From an uncultured Neomegalonema sp. (lineage in GTDB: Bacteria > Pseudomonadota > Alphaproteobacteria > Rhodobacterales > Rhodobacteraceae): a stretch of DNA of 64,000 nt. A program made the translations under genes and the position numbers. Below, in pieces: positions 22,352 to 31,178 of the stretch (the stretch's first letter is position 1; each line of letters starts with the position of its first letter). The notes under the pieces are model-generated. The model was given only the letters and a program-made list of their open reading frames with translations. It made no database searches and had not been told where the DNA came from. The stretch is taken from assembly GCA_937911325.1 (NCBI GenBank), contig CALDSD010000068.1, positions 62,001 through 126,000 on the forward strand, read 5' to 3'.

Positions 22352-25027
22352 ATGGAGCGAAATTTCTTAAAGTTTGTTTGGGAGAGAACCAAGCCCAACC
22401 AGATCTGGGTCTGCGCGATTGTTTTCCTGTCGCTCCCCGTCTATTTCGTTTTGCTGGAAGTCACGAAGCTGATCGTCAACCGCCCGATACAGGGGATCGG
22501 TTACACGCCGGACACCAATCAAACGGTCACCTTCCGCTTTCCCGATCCCACGGGATTACTTGGGGGCGACATCTTTTCCGGAATTGTGACGACCCGAACG
22601 CAAGACCTGTTTCTTCTATGCGCGGCGTTTTTGGCGCTCACCATCGTGAACGGCGTCTTCAAATACTACATCAATACGTACAAAGGCCGCTTGGGCGAGC
22701 GCACGCTGCGCGAGTTTCGTTTGGAGTTGGTCACGCGCGTGCTGCGGTTCCCGCCGGATCGCATGGCGGGTGTGAAGCCTTCCGAGATCTCGACCATGAT
22801 CAAGGACGAGGTCGAGCCGATGGGCGGGATGATCGGCGATGCGTTTGTGCGGCCGATCCTCAGCGGCGGCCTCGCCTTGACGGGGATTTTCTTCATCCTG
22901 TCGCAAAATGTGGCGTTGGGCTGCGTCGCCATCGCGATCATCCTTGTCCAAACGGCTGTGATCCCACGTCTGCGCCGGCAGCTTGTGCGCCTGGCCCGCG
23001 CGCGCCAACTGGCGGCGCGTCGGCTCGCGGGTCGCGTCGGCGAGCTCGTCGAGGGCGCGCGCGAAATCGATGTGGAGAACACGGCGGTCTATGAACGCGC
23101 AGAGATCTCAAACCATCTCTTCAAGATCTTCGGCATCCGCTACGAGATTTACCGCAAGAAGTTTTTGATCAAGTTTCTCAACAACTTGCTGTCCCAGTTG
23201 ACGCCGCTCTTCTTTTACTCGATTGGCGGTTACTTTGCGATCCGAGGGCAGCTCGATGTCGGGCAACTTGTCGCTGTGATCGTCGCCTATCGCGAGATTC
23301 CGACACCGATCCGCGAGTTGATCAGTTGGGATCAGCAACGCGTCGACATCCAGTCGCGATACACTCAAGTCATCGAGCAGTTCGACATTCCGGACCTGAG
23401 ACCCGAAGAAGAGGCGATGGGCTTGGATCTGGGCGGCGGCGCGGCTTTGGAGGGCCCGGTGGTTCTCCGAAAGGCGACTTTAGACGGTCCGCATGGCCGA
23501 TCGCTCAACGCCGTCGATCTCACGGTTCACCCAGAAGAGCGGCTGTTGATCACCGGCGACGTCGAGGATGGCGGCGAGGCGCTTTCGGACTTGTTTACGC
23601 GTCGGCGAAAAGCCGTGGATGGAGAGGTGTTGATCGGCGACGCCCCGCTCAGCCGTGTTTCGCGCGGCGCCAGCAGCCAGTTCTTCGGCTACGCCGGCCC
23701 GCACACTGTCTTGCCCAATCGCTCGATCTTGGAGTGTCTGTTGTCGGGTCTGCGGCAGCCGCCGACGCTGTCGCAATACGGCGTTGAAGACAATCCGATC
23801 GTCGCGACCGAGGACGCGCCGATCGACCTCTCGGCGGATTGGGTCGACTACGCGCGGCTCGGACTTGAAGACGCAGCGGATCTCGAGCAATTCGCGCTGG
23901 AGATCCTCAGGGCGCTCAACTTCTATGACGACGCCTTGCAGTTGGGTTTGGGCGCCCGCATCGCGCCGGACGCGCGCCCAGACCTGGCGTTGGACGTTCT
24001 CCAAGCGCGCGCGCTCATGCGGTTTTGGCTGGAGGAAGAGCAATACTTGGATCTGATCGAGCCATTCGATCGCGATCACTACGCGCATGAAGCGTCAATC
24101 GGTGTGAACCTCACTTTTGGCGCGCCAAAGGAAAGCCGGACTGCGACGGCTCGCTTTATGATGAGGCGATCTATTCGCGAGGTTCTTAAGAGGCGAGGTC
24201 TCCTGCAGCCGCTGTTGGATCTGGGCTGGCGCTCGGCGCAGATCATGACGCGCCGTCTGGATAGCGACGCCTTCTCCAACGCGCCGAGTTCGCGGCTCTT
24301 TACCCAAGAGGATGCGAACACGTTCCGACCGCTCCTGGCCCGCAGTTCGCTCGGCCCGCCGCCGTCTCTCAGTTGGACGGATCAGGTCGACGTCCTCGAC
24401 ATCGCGCTGCGTTACATCGAACCAGAGCACAAGCTGGGGCTTCTGACCGACGACCTTCGCGAGAAGATCCTGGGCGTGCGGTTCAAGCTGGGGTGGGAGT
24501 TCACAGCGACGCTGAGAGAGCGTTTCGAGGCTTTTGATCTGGACAGCTACAATCAGCACGCGACGCTGAGCGAGAACGTTCTCTTTGGCAACATCCGCCA
24601 CGGCGCAGGCGTCGGTCAGGAAGCTGCGCAGGGAGCCAAGGAGGTTCGGGAGTTGATACTCGACACGCTCGAGCGGCTTGGCATGAACGATACGTTGGCG
24701 ATCGCCGGTTTGACGCGTCACGTCGGACCAGGGGGGCGGGCCCTAACGCCAGTGCAAAGGCAAAAACTTGCATTGGCCAAATCAGTCTTGCGCCGACCTC
24801 GGGTGCTTTTGGCTGACCGTGCGCTCGAGGCCCTGGACGTCACAGAGCAGCAGCAGATCTTCACGCAGCTCGACGAGCTGTGGACCGAACGTGGTCAGCG
24901 TCCAGCATTCGTCGTCGTGAGCCGTTCTCCGGATCTGGCCTCTAGCTTCGACCGGGTCATGGACTTGCGCGATCAGAAACTCGTCGCCGCGTCACGCCCA
25001 GCCGAGCGCCCTCAACGCGTCGAATAG
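22352..25027 (+). CDS. ABC-exporter-like protein with degenerate, split nucleotide-binding domain
   Basis: An 891-residue protein with an ABC exporter transmembrane domain (about 1-330; hydrophobic segments near 19-38, 85-100, 168-186, 190-204 and 280-296). The ABC portion is abnormal. The Walker A position (401-413) reads TGDVEDGGEALSD with no GxxGxGK lysine. The signature reads RALTPVQRQ in place of LSGGQ. Walker B is RVLLAD, followed by Arg823 where the catalytic glutamate should be. The H-loop has Ser857-Arg858 instead of histidine. Roughly 270 residues (about 467-733) with no recognised domain separate a first Q-loop-like block (FGYAGPHTVLPNRS) from a second (YNQHATLSENVLFG). The ATG at 22352 follows AAGGAG. 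It is divergent from the partner-switching operon. ATP-driven transport looks unlikely; a structural or regulatory role is an inference. Confidence 0.85.
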   Translation: MERNFLKFVWERTKPNQIWVCAIVFLSLPVYFVLLEVTKLIVNRPIQGIGYTPDTNQTVTFRFPDPTGLLGGDIFSGIVTTRTQDLFLLCAAFLALTIVNGVFKYYINTYKGRLGERTLREFRLELVTRVLRFPPDRMAGVKPSEISTMIKDEVEPMGGMIGDAFVRPILSGGLALTGIFFILSQNVALGCVAIAIILVQTAVIPRLRRQLVRLARARQLAARRLAGRVGELVEGAREIDVENTAVYERAEISNHLFKIFGIRYEIYRKKFLIKFLNNLLSQLTPLFFYSIGGYFAIRGQLDVGQLVAVIVAYREIPTPIRELISWDQQRVDIQSRYTQVIEQFDIPDLRPEEEAMGLDLGGGAALEGPVVLRKATLDGPHGRSLNAVDLTVHPEERLLITGDVEDGGEALSDLFTRRRKAVDGEVLIGDAPLSRVSRGASSQFFGYAGPHTVLPNRSILECLLSGLRQPPTLSQYGVEDNPIVATEDAPIDLSADWVDYARLGLEDAADLEQFALEILRALNFYDDALQLGLGARIAPDARPDLALDVLQARALMRFWLEEEQYLDLIEPFDRDHYAHEASIGVNLTFGAPKESRTATARFMMRRSIREVLKRRGLLQPLLDLGWRSAQIMTRRLDSDAFSNAPSSRLFTQEDANTFRPLLARSSLGPPPSLSWTDQVDVLDIALRYIEPEHKLGLLTDDLREKILGVRFKLGWEFTATLRERFEAFDLDSYNQHATLSENVLFGNIRHGAGVGQEAAQGAKEVRELILDTLERLGMNDTLAIAGLTRHVGPGGRALTPVQRQKLALAKSVLRRPRVLLADRALEALDVTEQQQIFTQLDELWTERGQRPAFVVVSRSPDLASSFDRVMDLRDQKLVAASRPAERPQRVE

Positions 25028-25125
25028 TCGTTTCAAACGATCCGACCGAAAATCGCGGCCGTCACCGTTTCCCACCTTGCGTCGTGGGAGCGCGAAACGG
25101 AGGGTTGATATCCACGGCTCTTCGT

Positions 25126-25139
25126 CTACCTTTAGGTAG
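25126..25139. promoter_or_regulatory. Inverted-repeat operator CTACC-N4-GGTAG, predicted TetR site
   Basis: CTACCTTTAGGTAG lies 56 bases before the preferred start of the cupin gene and overlaps a candidate -10 (a TTGATA -35 is at 25105-25110). The same inverted repeat occurs at 27605-27618 and a close variant at 27556-27569, either side of the tetR promoter. Confidence 0.65.
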
Positions 25140-25195
25140 ATAGGCGGCAAGGCCTTCTCATGGACCGGGCCAGCAGCAGGAAAGGGAGTAAGCTC

Positions 25196-25867
25196 GTGCG
25201 GGTGAATGCTGATTTTACGCAACGCGTCGTCGTGCGCTCGGAGACGGTCGACTGGGTTCCATCGCCGATGAAGGGCGTGGATCGAAAGATGCTCGATCGC
25301 ATCGGCGATGAAGTCGCGCGGGCCACCACAATTGTCCGATATGCTCCGGGAAGCGCTTTTTCTGCGCACACCCACGATGGCGGCGAAGAGTTCTTGGTGC
25401 TCGACGGAGTGTTTTCAGATGAGCATGGGGATTTTCCGGCCGGCAGCTATATTCGGAACCCTCCGACGTCGAGCCACACGCCCAGCTCGGTCGATGGGTG
25501 TACGATCCTGGTGAAATTGCATCAGTTTGACCCGAGTGACCGTACCCATGTTCGGATCGAAATGGGGAAAATGCGTGGCGTCGCCCCTTCGGATCGCGCG
25601 GGTGTGACGGTGACGCCGTTGTTCTCAGATGATCGCGAGGACGTGCGTGTCGAAGAGTGGGCGGCTCATTCGGACGTGACGCTCGACCTGCCCGGCGGCG
25701 GGGAAGTGTTTGTGCTGGAGGGGTCCTTCGAGGAGAGCGGCGACTCTCTGGGCGAACGCGATTGGTTGCGACTTCCGCCAGGCGGGACGCTCGCCGCGAC
25801 AGCAGGGGCGGCGGGCGCCAAGGTCTGGATCAAGAGCGGCCACCTGACCGACGCGGTGGGCGGTTAG
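25196..25867 (+). CDS. ChrR-like cupin protein
   Basis: A 223-residue protein of two cupin domains. The first (about 30-115) has the metal-binding pattern AHTHDGGEEFLVLDGVF and the second-motif segment PAGSYIRNPPTSSHTPSS, like ChrR cupins, with conserved His and Glu ligands. The second (about 135-220; GGGEVFVLEGSFEE) lacks the histidines and probably binds no metal. There is no ChrR-type zinc anti-sigma domain. The GTG at 25196 follows AAAGGGAG at good spacing and is preferred to the ATG at 25160, which lacks a clear site. It is followed after 5 bases by the flavin oxidase. A catalytic or protective role in oxidative stress is an inference. Confidence 0.8.
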   Translation: MRVNADFTQRVVVRSETVDWVPSPMKGVDRKMLDRIGDEVARATTIVRYAPGSAFSAHTHDGGEEFLVLDGVFSDEHGDFPAGSYIRNPPTSSHTPSSVDGCTILVKLHQFDPSDRTHVRIEMGKMRGVAPSDRAGVTVTPLFSDDREDVRVEEWAAHSDVTLDLPGGGEVFVLEGSFEESGDSLGERDWLRLPPGGTLAATAGAAGAKVWIKSGHLTDAVGG

Positions 25868-25872
25868 TCTTC

Positions 25873-26961
25873 ATGCGGACCGACGTTCTGATCATCGGGG
25901 CTGGACTTTCCGGTTTGGCCGCGGGCCGCCGCCTCCGAGACAATGGGTTCGACGTGGTGTTGGCTGAGGCGCGGGCGCGCCTCGGCGGCCGGATTCTGTC
26001 GACGGAGGCCGCGGGTCTCGACCTTGGCCCAGCCTGGTTCTGGCCCGGCCAAGATCGGATCGCCACCCTGGTTTCAGAATTGGGTTTGCGCGCGTTCAAA
26101 CAGTATTCACAGGGGGCGACCGTCTTCGAGGACCGGGGTGGAGCGGTTCGGAGGGATCTGACATTCGCGCTCAATGGCGACGCTCTGCGGGTCGAGGGGG
26201 GGCTTGGCCGCTTGATCGAAGGGCTTGCCGCCGCCGTTCCGAACGACAGCGTTCTTCTGCAAACGGTCGCGACGCGGATCGACGGTCTGGATAATGGCTG
26301 GCGCGTCGAACTGCAGCGCGGCGACGCGATGATCGAGGTCTTCGCTCAGGCGGTGGTGATCGCGACGCCACCGAGGGTGGCCGCGCGCGATATCCGTTTC
26401 ACGCCAGCTCTGCCGACCGACGCGTCGGCTGCGATCCAGCGCATTCCGACTTGGATGGCCGGGCATGCAAAGGCGCTCGCTGTATTTGCGCGACCATTCT
26501 GGCGCGACGCTGGCTTGTCTGGAGACGTGATCAGCCACCGTGGGCCGCTCGTGCAGATCCACGACGCGTCGCCTGCCGATGGGCGCGTCGGCGCTTTGTT
26601 CGGCTTCGTCGGCGTTGATCCATCGGATCGTTCCAGAATCGGGGAAGCCGCCTTGTCGGCTGGCGTGCGCCGGCAGCTCGCATCCCTATTTGGCGAAGAG
26701 GCCGCATCCCTTGCGGAGCTCAGGTTGATGGACTGGTCGCAGGAACGGTTTACGGCCACGGATAAGGACTTCACGCCGCTGAGCGGGCATCCGACTTACG
26801 GCATGCCGTCCTCGCTCGAGGGGCTCGCGCGAGACGGTCTGGTCTTCGCGTCCACCGAGGTCGACCGGGAACATGGTGGTTTGCTAGAGGGAGCCCTGGC
26901 CTCCGCCGAGCGCGGCGCAGATCTCGTCCTACAGCGGCTGAAGACCAGCGCGTCAGCCTAG
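25873..26961 (+). CDS. FAD-dependent amine oxidase family protein
   Basis: Flavoprotein of 362 residues in the monoamine oxidase/protoporphyrinogen oxidase-like family. The dinucleotide-binding motif is DVLIIGAGLSGLAAGRRL at about 4-21, followed by the family motif EARARLGGRI. The C-terminal FAD segment is LVFASTEVDREHGGLLEGAL. It forms a two-gene unit with the upstream cupin gene and ends 13 bases before the convergent tetR. The natural substrate cannot be read from the sequence. Confidence 0.85.
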   Translation: MRTDVLIIGAGLSGLAAGRRLRDNGFDVVLAEARARLGGRILSTEAAGLDLGPAWFWPGQDRIATLVSELGLRAFKQYSQGATVFEDRGGAVRRDLTFALNGDALRVEGGLGRLIEGLAAAVPNDSVLLQTVATRIDGLDNGWRVELQRGDAMIEVFAQAVVIATPPRVAARDIRFTPALPTDASAAIQRIPTWMAGHAKALAVFARPFWRDAGLSGDVISHRGPLVQIHDASPADGRVGALFGFVGVDPSDRSRIGEAALSAGVRRQLASLFGEEAASLAELRLMDWSQERFTATDKDFTPLSGHPTYGMPSSLEGLARDGLVFASTEVDREHGGLLEGALASAERGADLVLQRLKTSASA

Positions 26962-26974
26962 CAGCTCATAGCGC

Positions 26975-27514
26975 TTAATCGGCGACGGCGGCCAAAATCG
27001 CCTTCTCTGCATCGGCCAACAGCTTCGGTTGACCCCGCTCGACAGCGAGGATCATCGCCCCGATGAGCGACGATACGATCATCTCCGGCGTCATGGTCGA
27101 CTTGCCGCCTTTGAGCGCTGTCTTCGTCCACCCCAGAAGACGATCATAGAATGCGGAGATTTCCTTGCTGACCGGCTCGGGCAGCCCTTGGGTCATGGCC
27201 CCTAACACAGCACACAGACAAGCGTCGCCCTCTGGCGCCAACGCGTCGCGGTACGCTTGCGTCAGACGTTTGATCCGCTTTCGCGGGGCGGCGCCCGGTG
27301 CGTCAGGCGCGCCGAGCGCGGCGAACAGACGCTCGCCGTAACGCGACACGACCGCGCGCCCAAGGTCGCTCTTATGCGGAAAGTGGTAGTGCACCGAAGC
27401 GCTTTTGATGCCAATCGCCGCGGCAATGTCTCGGAAGCTCACGGCGTCAAACCCACCCTTGCGGATGCTCGCCTCGGCCACGTCAAGGATCTCATCGGTC
27501 CGGCTCGCGGACAT
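26975..27514 (-). CDS. TetR-family transcriptional regulator
   Basis: A 179-residue repressor. The N-terminal helix-turn-helix is at about 24-46 (VSFRDIAAAIGIKSASVHYH, then FPHKSDL), and the C-terminal part is the variable ligand-binding domain (GDACLCAVLGAMTQGLPEP). The ATG at 27514 has GGGAG 9 bases upstream; the longer frame to 27562 would overlap its own operator and promoter. It is convergent with the flavin oxidase. Three matching inverted repeats point to control of itself, the cupin-oxidase pair and the small gene at 27676. Confidence 0.9.
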   Translation of the reverse strand: MSASRTDEILDVAEASIRKGGFDAVSFRDIAAAIGIKSASVHYHFPHKSDLGRAVVSRYGERLFAALGAPDAPGAAPRKRIKRLTQAYRDALAPEGDACLCAVLGAMTQGLPEPVSKEISAFYDRLLGWTKTALKGGKSTMTPEMIVSSLIGAMILAVERGQPKLLADAEKAILAAVAD

Positions 27515-27555
27515 GGCTGTTCTCCCAATCGGATGTGCGGCAGCTTGTGCTGTAC

Positions 27556-27569
27556 CTATCACTAGATAG
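27556..27569. promoter_or_regulatory. Predicted TetR operator CTATC-N4-GATAG on the tetR promoter
   Basis: CTATCACTAGATAG has the same arm length and spacing as the two CTACC-N4-GGTAG sites. It overlaps the predicted -10 of tetR, which suggests autorepression. Confidence 0.6.
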
Positions 27570-27591
27570 TGAATGCACGCGGCTTATCCAA
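27563..27591 (-). promoter_or_regulatory. Predicted sigma70-type promoter of tetR
   Basis: On the minus strand TTGGAT (27591-27586) and TATCTA (27568-27563) are 17 bases apart, and the ATG of tetR lies about 50 bases downstream. Confidence 0.5.
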
Positions 27592-27604
27592 GGGGTCTTC
27601 TGAT

Positions 27605-27618
27605 CTACCGAATGGTAG
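27605..27618. promoter_or_regulatory. Inverted-repeat operator CTACC-N4-GGTAG, predicted TetR site
   Basis: CTACCGAATGGTAG, 57 bases before the ATG of the small gene at 27676 and 35 bases from the operator on the tetR promoter. Distance and orientation suit control of a rightward transcript of the small gene. Confidence 0.6.
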
Positions 27619-27675
27619 GTGAAAGGCGGCGTGGATCGCGATCCGCGACCGACACGCCAGAACGGAGAAAGTGCA

Positions 27676-27960
27676 ATGACTGCAACTGCAACTGCAAAGG
27701 CTGAACGTCCGCAGGGCGATGGGCTTGACTGGCGGGTCGTCGCTCCCGCCGACGCGGCGAGCGCCGGCGCAAGCTTGACGGTCGTTGAGTTTCCGACCCC
27801 AGCGCAAACGGTTGAACCCGCAAGCGATCAGCTCAGCCAGAGGGGGGCGTCCGAGACCGGCCAACCGCTTTGCGACGGAGCGCGCGGAAACCGGGGCGAG
27901 CCAACAGGATTGGGGCGGCTCAATCGTGCGCTCTGCCGCATAGAGCGCGGCTGGTTCTAG
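27676..27960 (+). CDS. Small hypothetical protein downstream of a TetR operator
   Basis: An open frame of 94 residues starting at the ATG at 27676 behind CGGAGAAAGTGCA. I do not recognise it. It begins with an alanine-threonine repeat (TATATAKA), has no membrane segment, and the second half is rich in Gly, Arg and Leu without clear fold signals. It may be the front of a gene truncated by deletion, since it ends 8 bases before the convergent cysNC. The operator at 27605 suggests it is, or was, part of the TetR regulon. Confidence 0.45.
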   Translation: MTATATAKAERPQGDGLDWRVVAPADAASAGASLTVVEFPTPAQTVEPASDQLSQRGASETGQPLCDGARGNRGEPTGLGRLNRALCRIERGWF

Positions 27961-27967
27961 GCGGCGC

Positions 27968-29872
27968 TCACCCGCTCAGAACGCCGAGTTCTCTCAGTTT
28001 AACGAGTATCTGTTCGGCGGCTTCCTCGGCGGATGTCTCGACCGTATTGACGCGGATTTCGGGGCTGTCGGGCTCTTCATACGGGCTGTCGATGCCGGTG
28101 AAGTTCTTCAGCTCGCCCGATCGCGCCTTGGCGTAAAGCCCTTTCACATCGCGCGCTTCTGCGACCTTCAGCGGCGTGTCGACGTGAACTTCCCAGAACT
28201 CGCCGTCGCCGACCATGCTTCGCGCCATCTCTCGCTCAGCCCGGAAGGGAGAGATGAACGACACCAGCACGATGAGCCCCGCATCGGCCATCAGTTTGGC
28301 CACCTCTCCCACGCGGCGAATGTTCTCCACCCGGTCGGCATCGGTGAAGCCGAGGTCCCGATTGAGCCCGTGCCTGACGTTGTCGCCATCGAGCGTGTAG
28401 GTGTGCTTGCCCAGTTTATGAAGGCGTTTCTCGACGATGTTCGCAATGGTCGACTTGCCGGAGCCGGACAGGCCAGTGAACCAAAGAACCAGTGGTTTGT
28501 GGCCCTTGAGCTGCGCCCGATCCGACTTGTCGATATCGAGCGCCTGGCGATGGATGTTTGTCGCCCGACGCAGGGCGAAGTCGATCAGTCCCAAACCGAC
28601 GGTCTCGTTGGTGAGACGATCGATCAGAATGAACCCGCCCAGCTCACGGTTCTGCGCATAGGGTTCAAAGGCGATTTCCCGATCGAGGGCGACGTTGCAC
28701 ACGCCGATTTCGTTGAGGTTGAGCGTCGCCGCGGCCATATGCTCGCCGGTGTTCACATTGATCTTGTACTTCGGCTCGGCCAGTTGAGCGAGGCCGGTCG
28801 CGGTTCCGAGTTTGAATGCGTAGGAGCGGCCAGGCAGCATCTCCTGTTCTGACATCCACAAAAGCGTGGTTTTGAACTGGTCGGAGGTTTCGACTGGCGC
28901 GCCCGCCTCGCAGATCACGTCGCCTCTCGAGATGTCGATCTCATCCGCGAGCGTCAGAGTGACCGATTGGCCCGCGACGGCGTCTTCGAGATCGCCCTCG
29001 AAGGTGACGATGCGATCTATCGTGCTCTCTTTGCCGGAGGGCAGCGCCTTTACCTTTGCCCCGGGCGCGATCGAGCCGCTCCCGATCCGGCCCGCGAAGC
29101 CTCGGAAATCCAGATTTGGGCGATTGACCAGTTGCACCGCCATTCGGAAGGGCGCCGCTTGCTCTTCTTCGTCGACGGACAGCGTCTCAAGATACGGCAT
29201 CAACACCGGACCGTCGTGCCATGGCGTCGCCTCGCTGCGCTCGGTGATGTTGTCTCCGCGCAGGGCGGAAACCGGGACGGCGGCGATGTCCTTGAAGCCC
29301 AGCGAAGCGGCGAACGACAGGTATTTGTTCTGGATCCGGTGAAAGACAGCTGGATCATAGTCGACCAAGTCCATCTTGTTCACGCACAGGACCACGTGCC
29401 GCACGCCAAGCATCGAGACAATCAAGCTGTGTCGGCGGGTCTGGGTCAGCACGCCTTTCCGAGCGTCGATCATCACAACAGCCAGATCCGCCGTCGATGC
29501 GCCCGTGGCCATATTGCGTGTGTATTGCTCATGGCCCGGCGTATCGGCGACGATGAACTTTCGTTTTTCGGTCGAGAAGAACCGATACGCGACGTCGATC
29601 GTGATCCCCTGTTCACGCTCTGCGGCAAGGCCGTCCACGAGCAGCGCAAAATCGATGTCTCCGCCTTGCGTTCCGACCCGTTTTGAGTCGGCTTGAAGGG
29701 CGGCGAGCTGGTCTTCGTAGATCAGCTTCGCCTCGAACAGCAGGCGTCCGATGAGTGTGGACTTACCGTCGTCGACTGAGCCGCAGGTAATGAAGCGGAG
29801 CATCGACTTTTGCTCCTGAGCGCGGAGGTAAGCTTCGATGTCCTGAGCGATGAGCGCATCCTGGTGAGCCAT
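27968..29872 (-). CDS. cysNC: Bifunctional sulfate adenylyltransferase subunit 1 / adenylylsulfate kinase
   Basis: Fusion of the GTPase subunit of ATP sulfurylase (CysN) with APS kinase (CysC), 634 residues. The GTPase motifs are G1 [16 protein letters not shown]3 [13 protein letters not shown] and G4 NKMDL in the first 220 residues, followed by EF-Tu-like beta domains. The APS kinase begins at about residue 455 with the P-loop [11 protein letters not shown] and contains [11 protein letters not shown]. It activates sulfate to APS and then PAPS. The start overlaps the cysD stop by one base (TGATG), so the two are coupled. Confidence 0.96.
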   Translation of the reverse strand: MAHQDALIAQDIEAYLRAQEQKSMLRFITCGSVDDGKSTLIGRLLFEAKLIYEDQLAALQADSKRVGTQGGDIDFALLVDGLAAEREQGITIDVAYRFFSTEKRKFIVADTPGHEQYTRNMATGASTADLAVVMIDARKGVLTQTRRHSLIVSMLGVRHVVLCVNKMDLVDYDPAVFHRIQNKYLSFAASLGFKDIAAVPVSALRGDNITERSEATPWHDGPVLMPYLETLSVDEEEQAAPFRMAVQLVNRPNLDFRGFAGRIGSGSIAPGAKVKALPSGKESTIDRIVTFEGDLEDAVAGQSVTLTLADEIDISRGDVICEAGAPVETSDQFKTTLLWMSEQEMLPGRSYAFKLGTATGLAQLAEPKYKINVNTGEHMAAATLNLNEIGVCNVALDREIAFEPYAQNRELGGFILIDRLTNETVGLGLIDFALRRATNIHRQALDIDKSDRAQLKGHKPLVLWFTGLSGSGKSTIANIVEKRLHKLGKHTYTLDGDNVRHGLNRDLGFTDADRVENIRRVGEVAKLMADAGLIVLVSFISPFRAEREMARSMVGDGEFWEVHVDTPLKVAEARDVKGLYAKARSGELKNFTGIDSPYEEPDSPEIRVNTVETSAEEAAEQILVKLRELGVLSG

Positions 29873-30774
29873 CAGAAATAGCCCTCCTGCTTCTTTTTCT
29901 CCATGGAGGCGGACTGATCGTGATCAATCACGCGGCCTTGTCGTTCCGATGAAGAGCTCAGCAAAGTCTCTTGGATAATCTTGGACAGCGTGTCCGCCTC
30001 CGACTCGATCGCGCCGGTGAGCGGGTAGCACCCGAGCGTTCGGAACCGGACTTTCTTCAGCATCGGCTCTTCGCCGTCGCGTAGCGGGATCCGGTCGTCA
30101 TCGACCATGATCAGTCCGCCATCCCGTTCCACGACGGGGCGCTCGGCGGCGAAGTAGAGGGGCACCATCTCGATCTTCTCAAGGTAGATGTACTGCCAGA
30201 TATCGAGTTCGGTCCAATTCGAGATCGGAAACGCGCGGATCGACTCCCCCTTGTGCTTACGGGTGTTGTAGAGGCTCCAGAGCTCGGGCCGCTGGTTTTT
30301 CGGGTCCCACCGATGCTGGGCCGTGCGAAAGGAGAAGATGCGCTCTTTCGCGCGACTTTTCTCCTCGTCGCGTCTCGCGCCGCCAAAGGCGACGTCGAAC
30401 TTGTACTTGTCCAGCGCCTGTTTGAGCGCCTCGGTCTTCATGATGTCGGTATGCGTCGCGGATCCATGGGTGAACGGCCCAACGCCCTGAGCGACGCCGT
30501 CCTGGTTGATGTGCACAAGAAGATCCAACCCGAGACGGGCGGCGAGCTGGTCCCGAAAGGTGATCATGTCCCGGAATTTCCAGGTCGTATCGACGTGAAG
30601 CAAAGGGAACGGCGGACGAGCAGGGTAGAACGCTTTCATCGCCAGGTGCAGCATGACCGAGCTGTCCTTCCCGATCGAATAAAGCATAACCGGGTTCTCG
30701 GCCTCGGCCGCGACCTCGCGAATGATATGGATGCTCTCCGCTTCAAGGCGTCGGAGATGGGTCAGCAAGGACAT
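29872..30774 (-). CDS. cysD: Sulfate adenylyltransferase subunit 2
   Basis: Catalytic PP-loop subunit of ATP sulfurylase, 300 residues from the ATG at 30774. The PP-loop is [18 protein letters not shown] and the family segments [20 protein letters not shown] and [15 protein letters not shown] are present. The frame is open to 30840, but [17 protein letters not shown] is the usual CysD N-terminus and has GAAAGAG upstream. It pairs with the CysN half of CysNC. Confidence 0.96.
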   Translation of the reverse strand: MSLLTHLRRLEAESIHIIREVAAEAENPVMLYSIGKDSSVMLHLAMKAFYPARPPFPLLHVDTTWKFRDMITFRDQLAARLGLDLLVHINQDGVAQGVGPFTHGSATHTDIMKTEALKQALDKYKFDVAFGGARRDEEKSRAKERIFSFRTAQHRWDPKNQRPELWSLYNTRKHKGESIRAFPISNWTELDIWQYIYLEKIEMVPLYFAAERPVVERDGGLIMVDDDRIPLRDGEEPMLKKVRFRTLGCYPLTGAIESEADTLSKIIQETLLSSSSERQGRVIDHDQSASMEKKKQEGYF

Positions 30775-31178
30775 CTGGGCTGAGCCTCTTTCACTGTCTT
30801 TAAACGCGCCCCAATAGTGCGCCCCCAATTGCGCATCCATGGCGGCAAAGCGGCAGCGCAGTCAAAGCCTTCTTGCGCCTCGATGGCGGTTGACGGCATC
30901 GGAGGGGTCTTGTTCGACAAAGGGCGTTGCAAACGCGATGCCGTTGCTTGCGAGCTTACGGACAAGACCTTGCCGACAAGACGTCTGGGCGAGACGGGCG
31001 GCTGGAATTGGTCGAAAGCAAATCGTCGACGGAACCGCCTCACCGCGTGTCGAACTCCCCTCGAGCTTGGTTTTGCTTGCGGGGAGTGCGTCATGCCCAC
31101 TCTGCCGGGGTGGCCTTCCACTACCTTGATTGACGCACCTCATTTTGCTCATTACGGTTTCTCTAGAGGACGTCGACG
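30775..31178. other. Intergenic region between divergent cysD and lacI-type gene
   Basis: About 400 bases without a supported gene. Short open frames on both strands have no ribosome-binding sites or family signatures. It must hold the cysD promoter on the left and, on the right, the lacI-type promoter and operator at 31127-31158. I see no riboswitch-like structure ahead of cysD. Confidence 0.5.
31127..31142. promoter_or_regulatory. Predicted LacI-type operator on the regulator's own promoter
   Basis: TGATTG-ACGC-ACCTCA shares the ACGC centre and right arm with the perfect palindrome at 32337-32352. It overlaps TTGACG (31130-31135), which is 17 bases from TACGGT (31153-31158), a plausible promoter for the lacI-type gene. 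Autoregulation is inferred. Confidence 0.5.
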
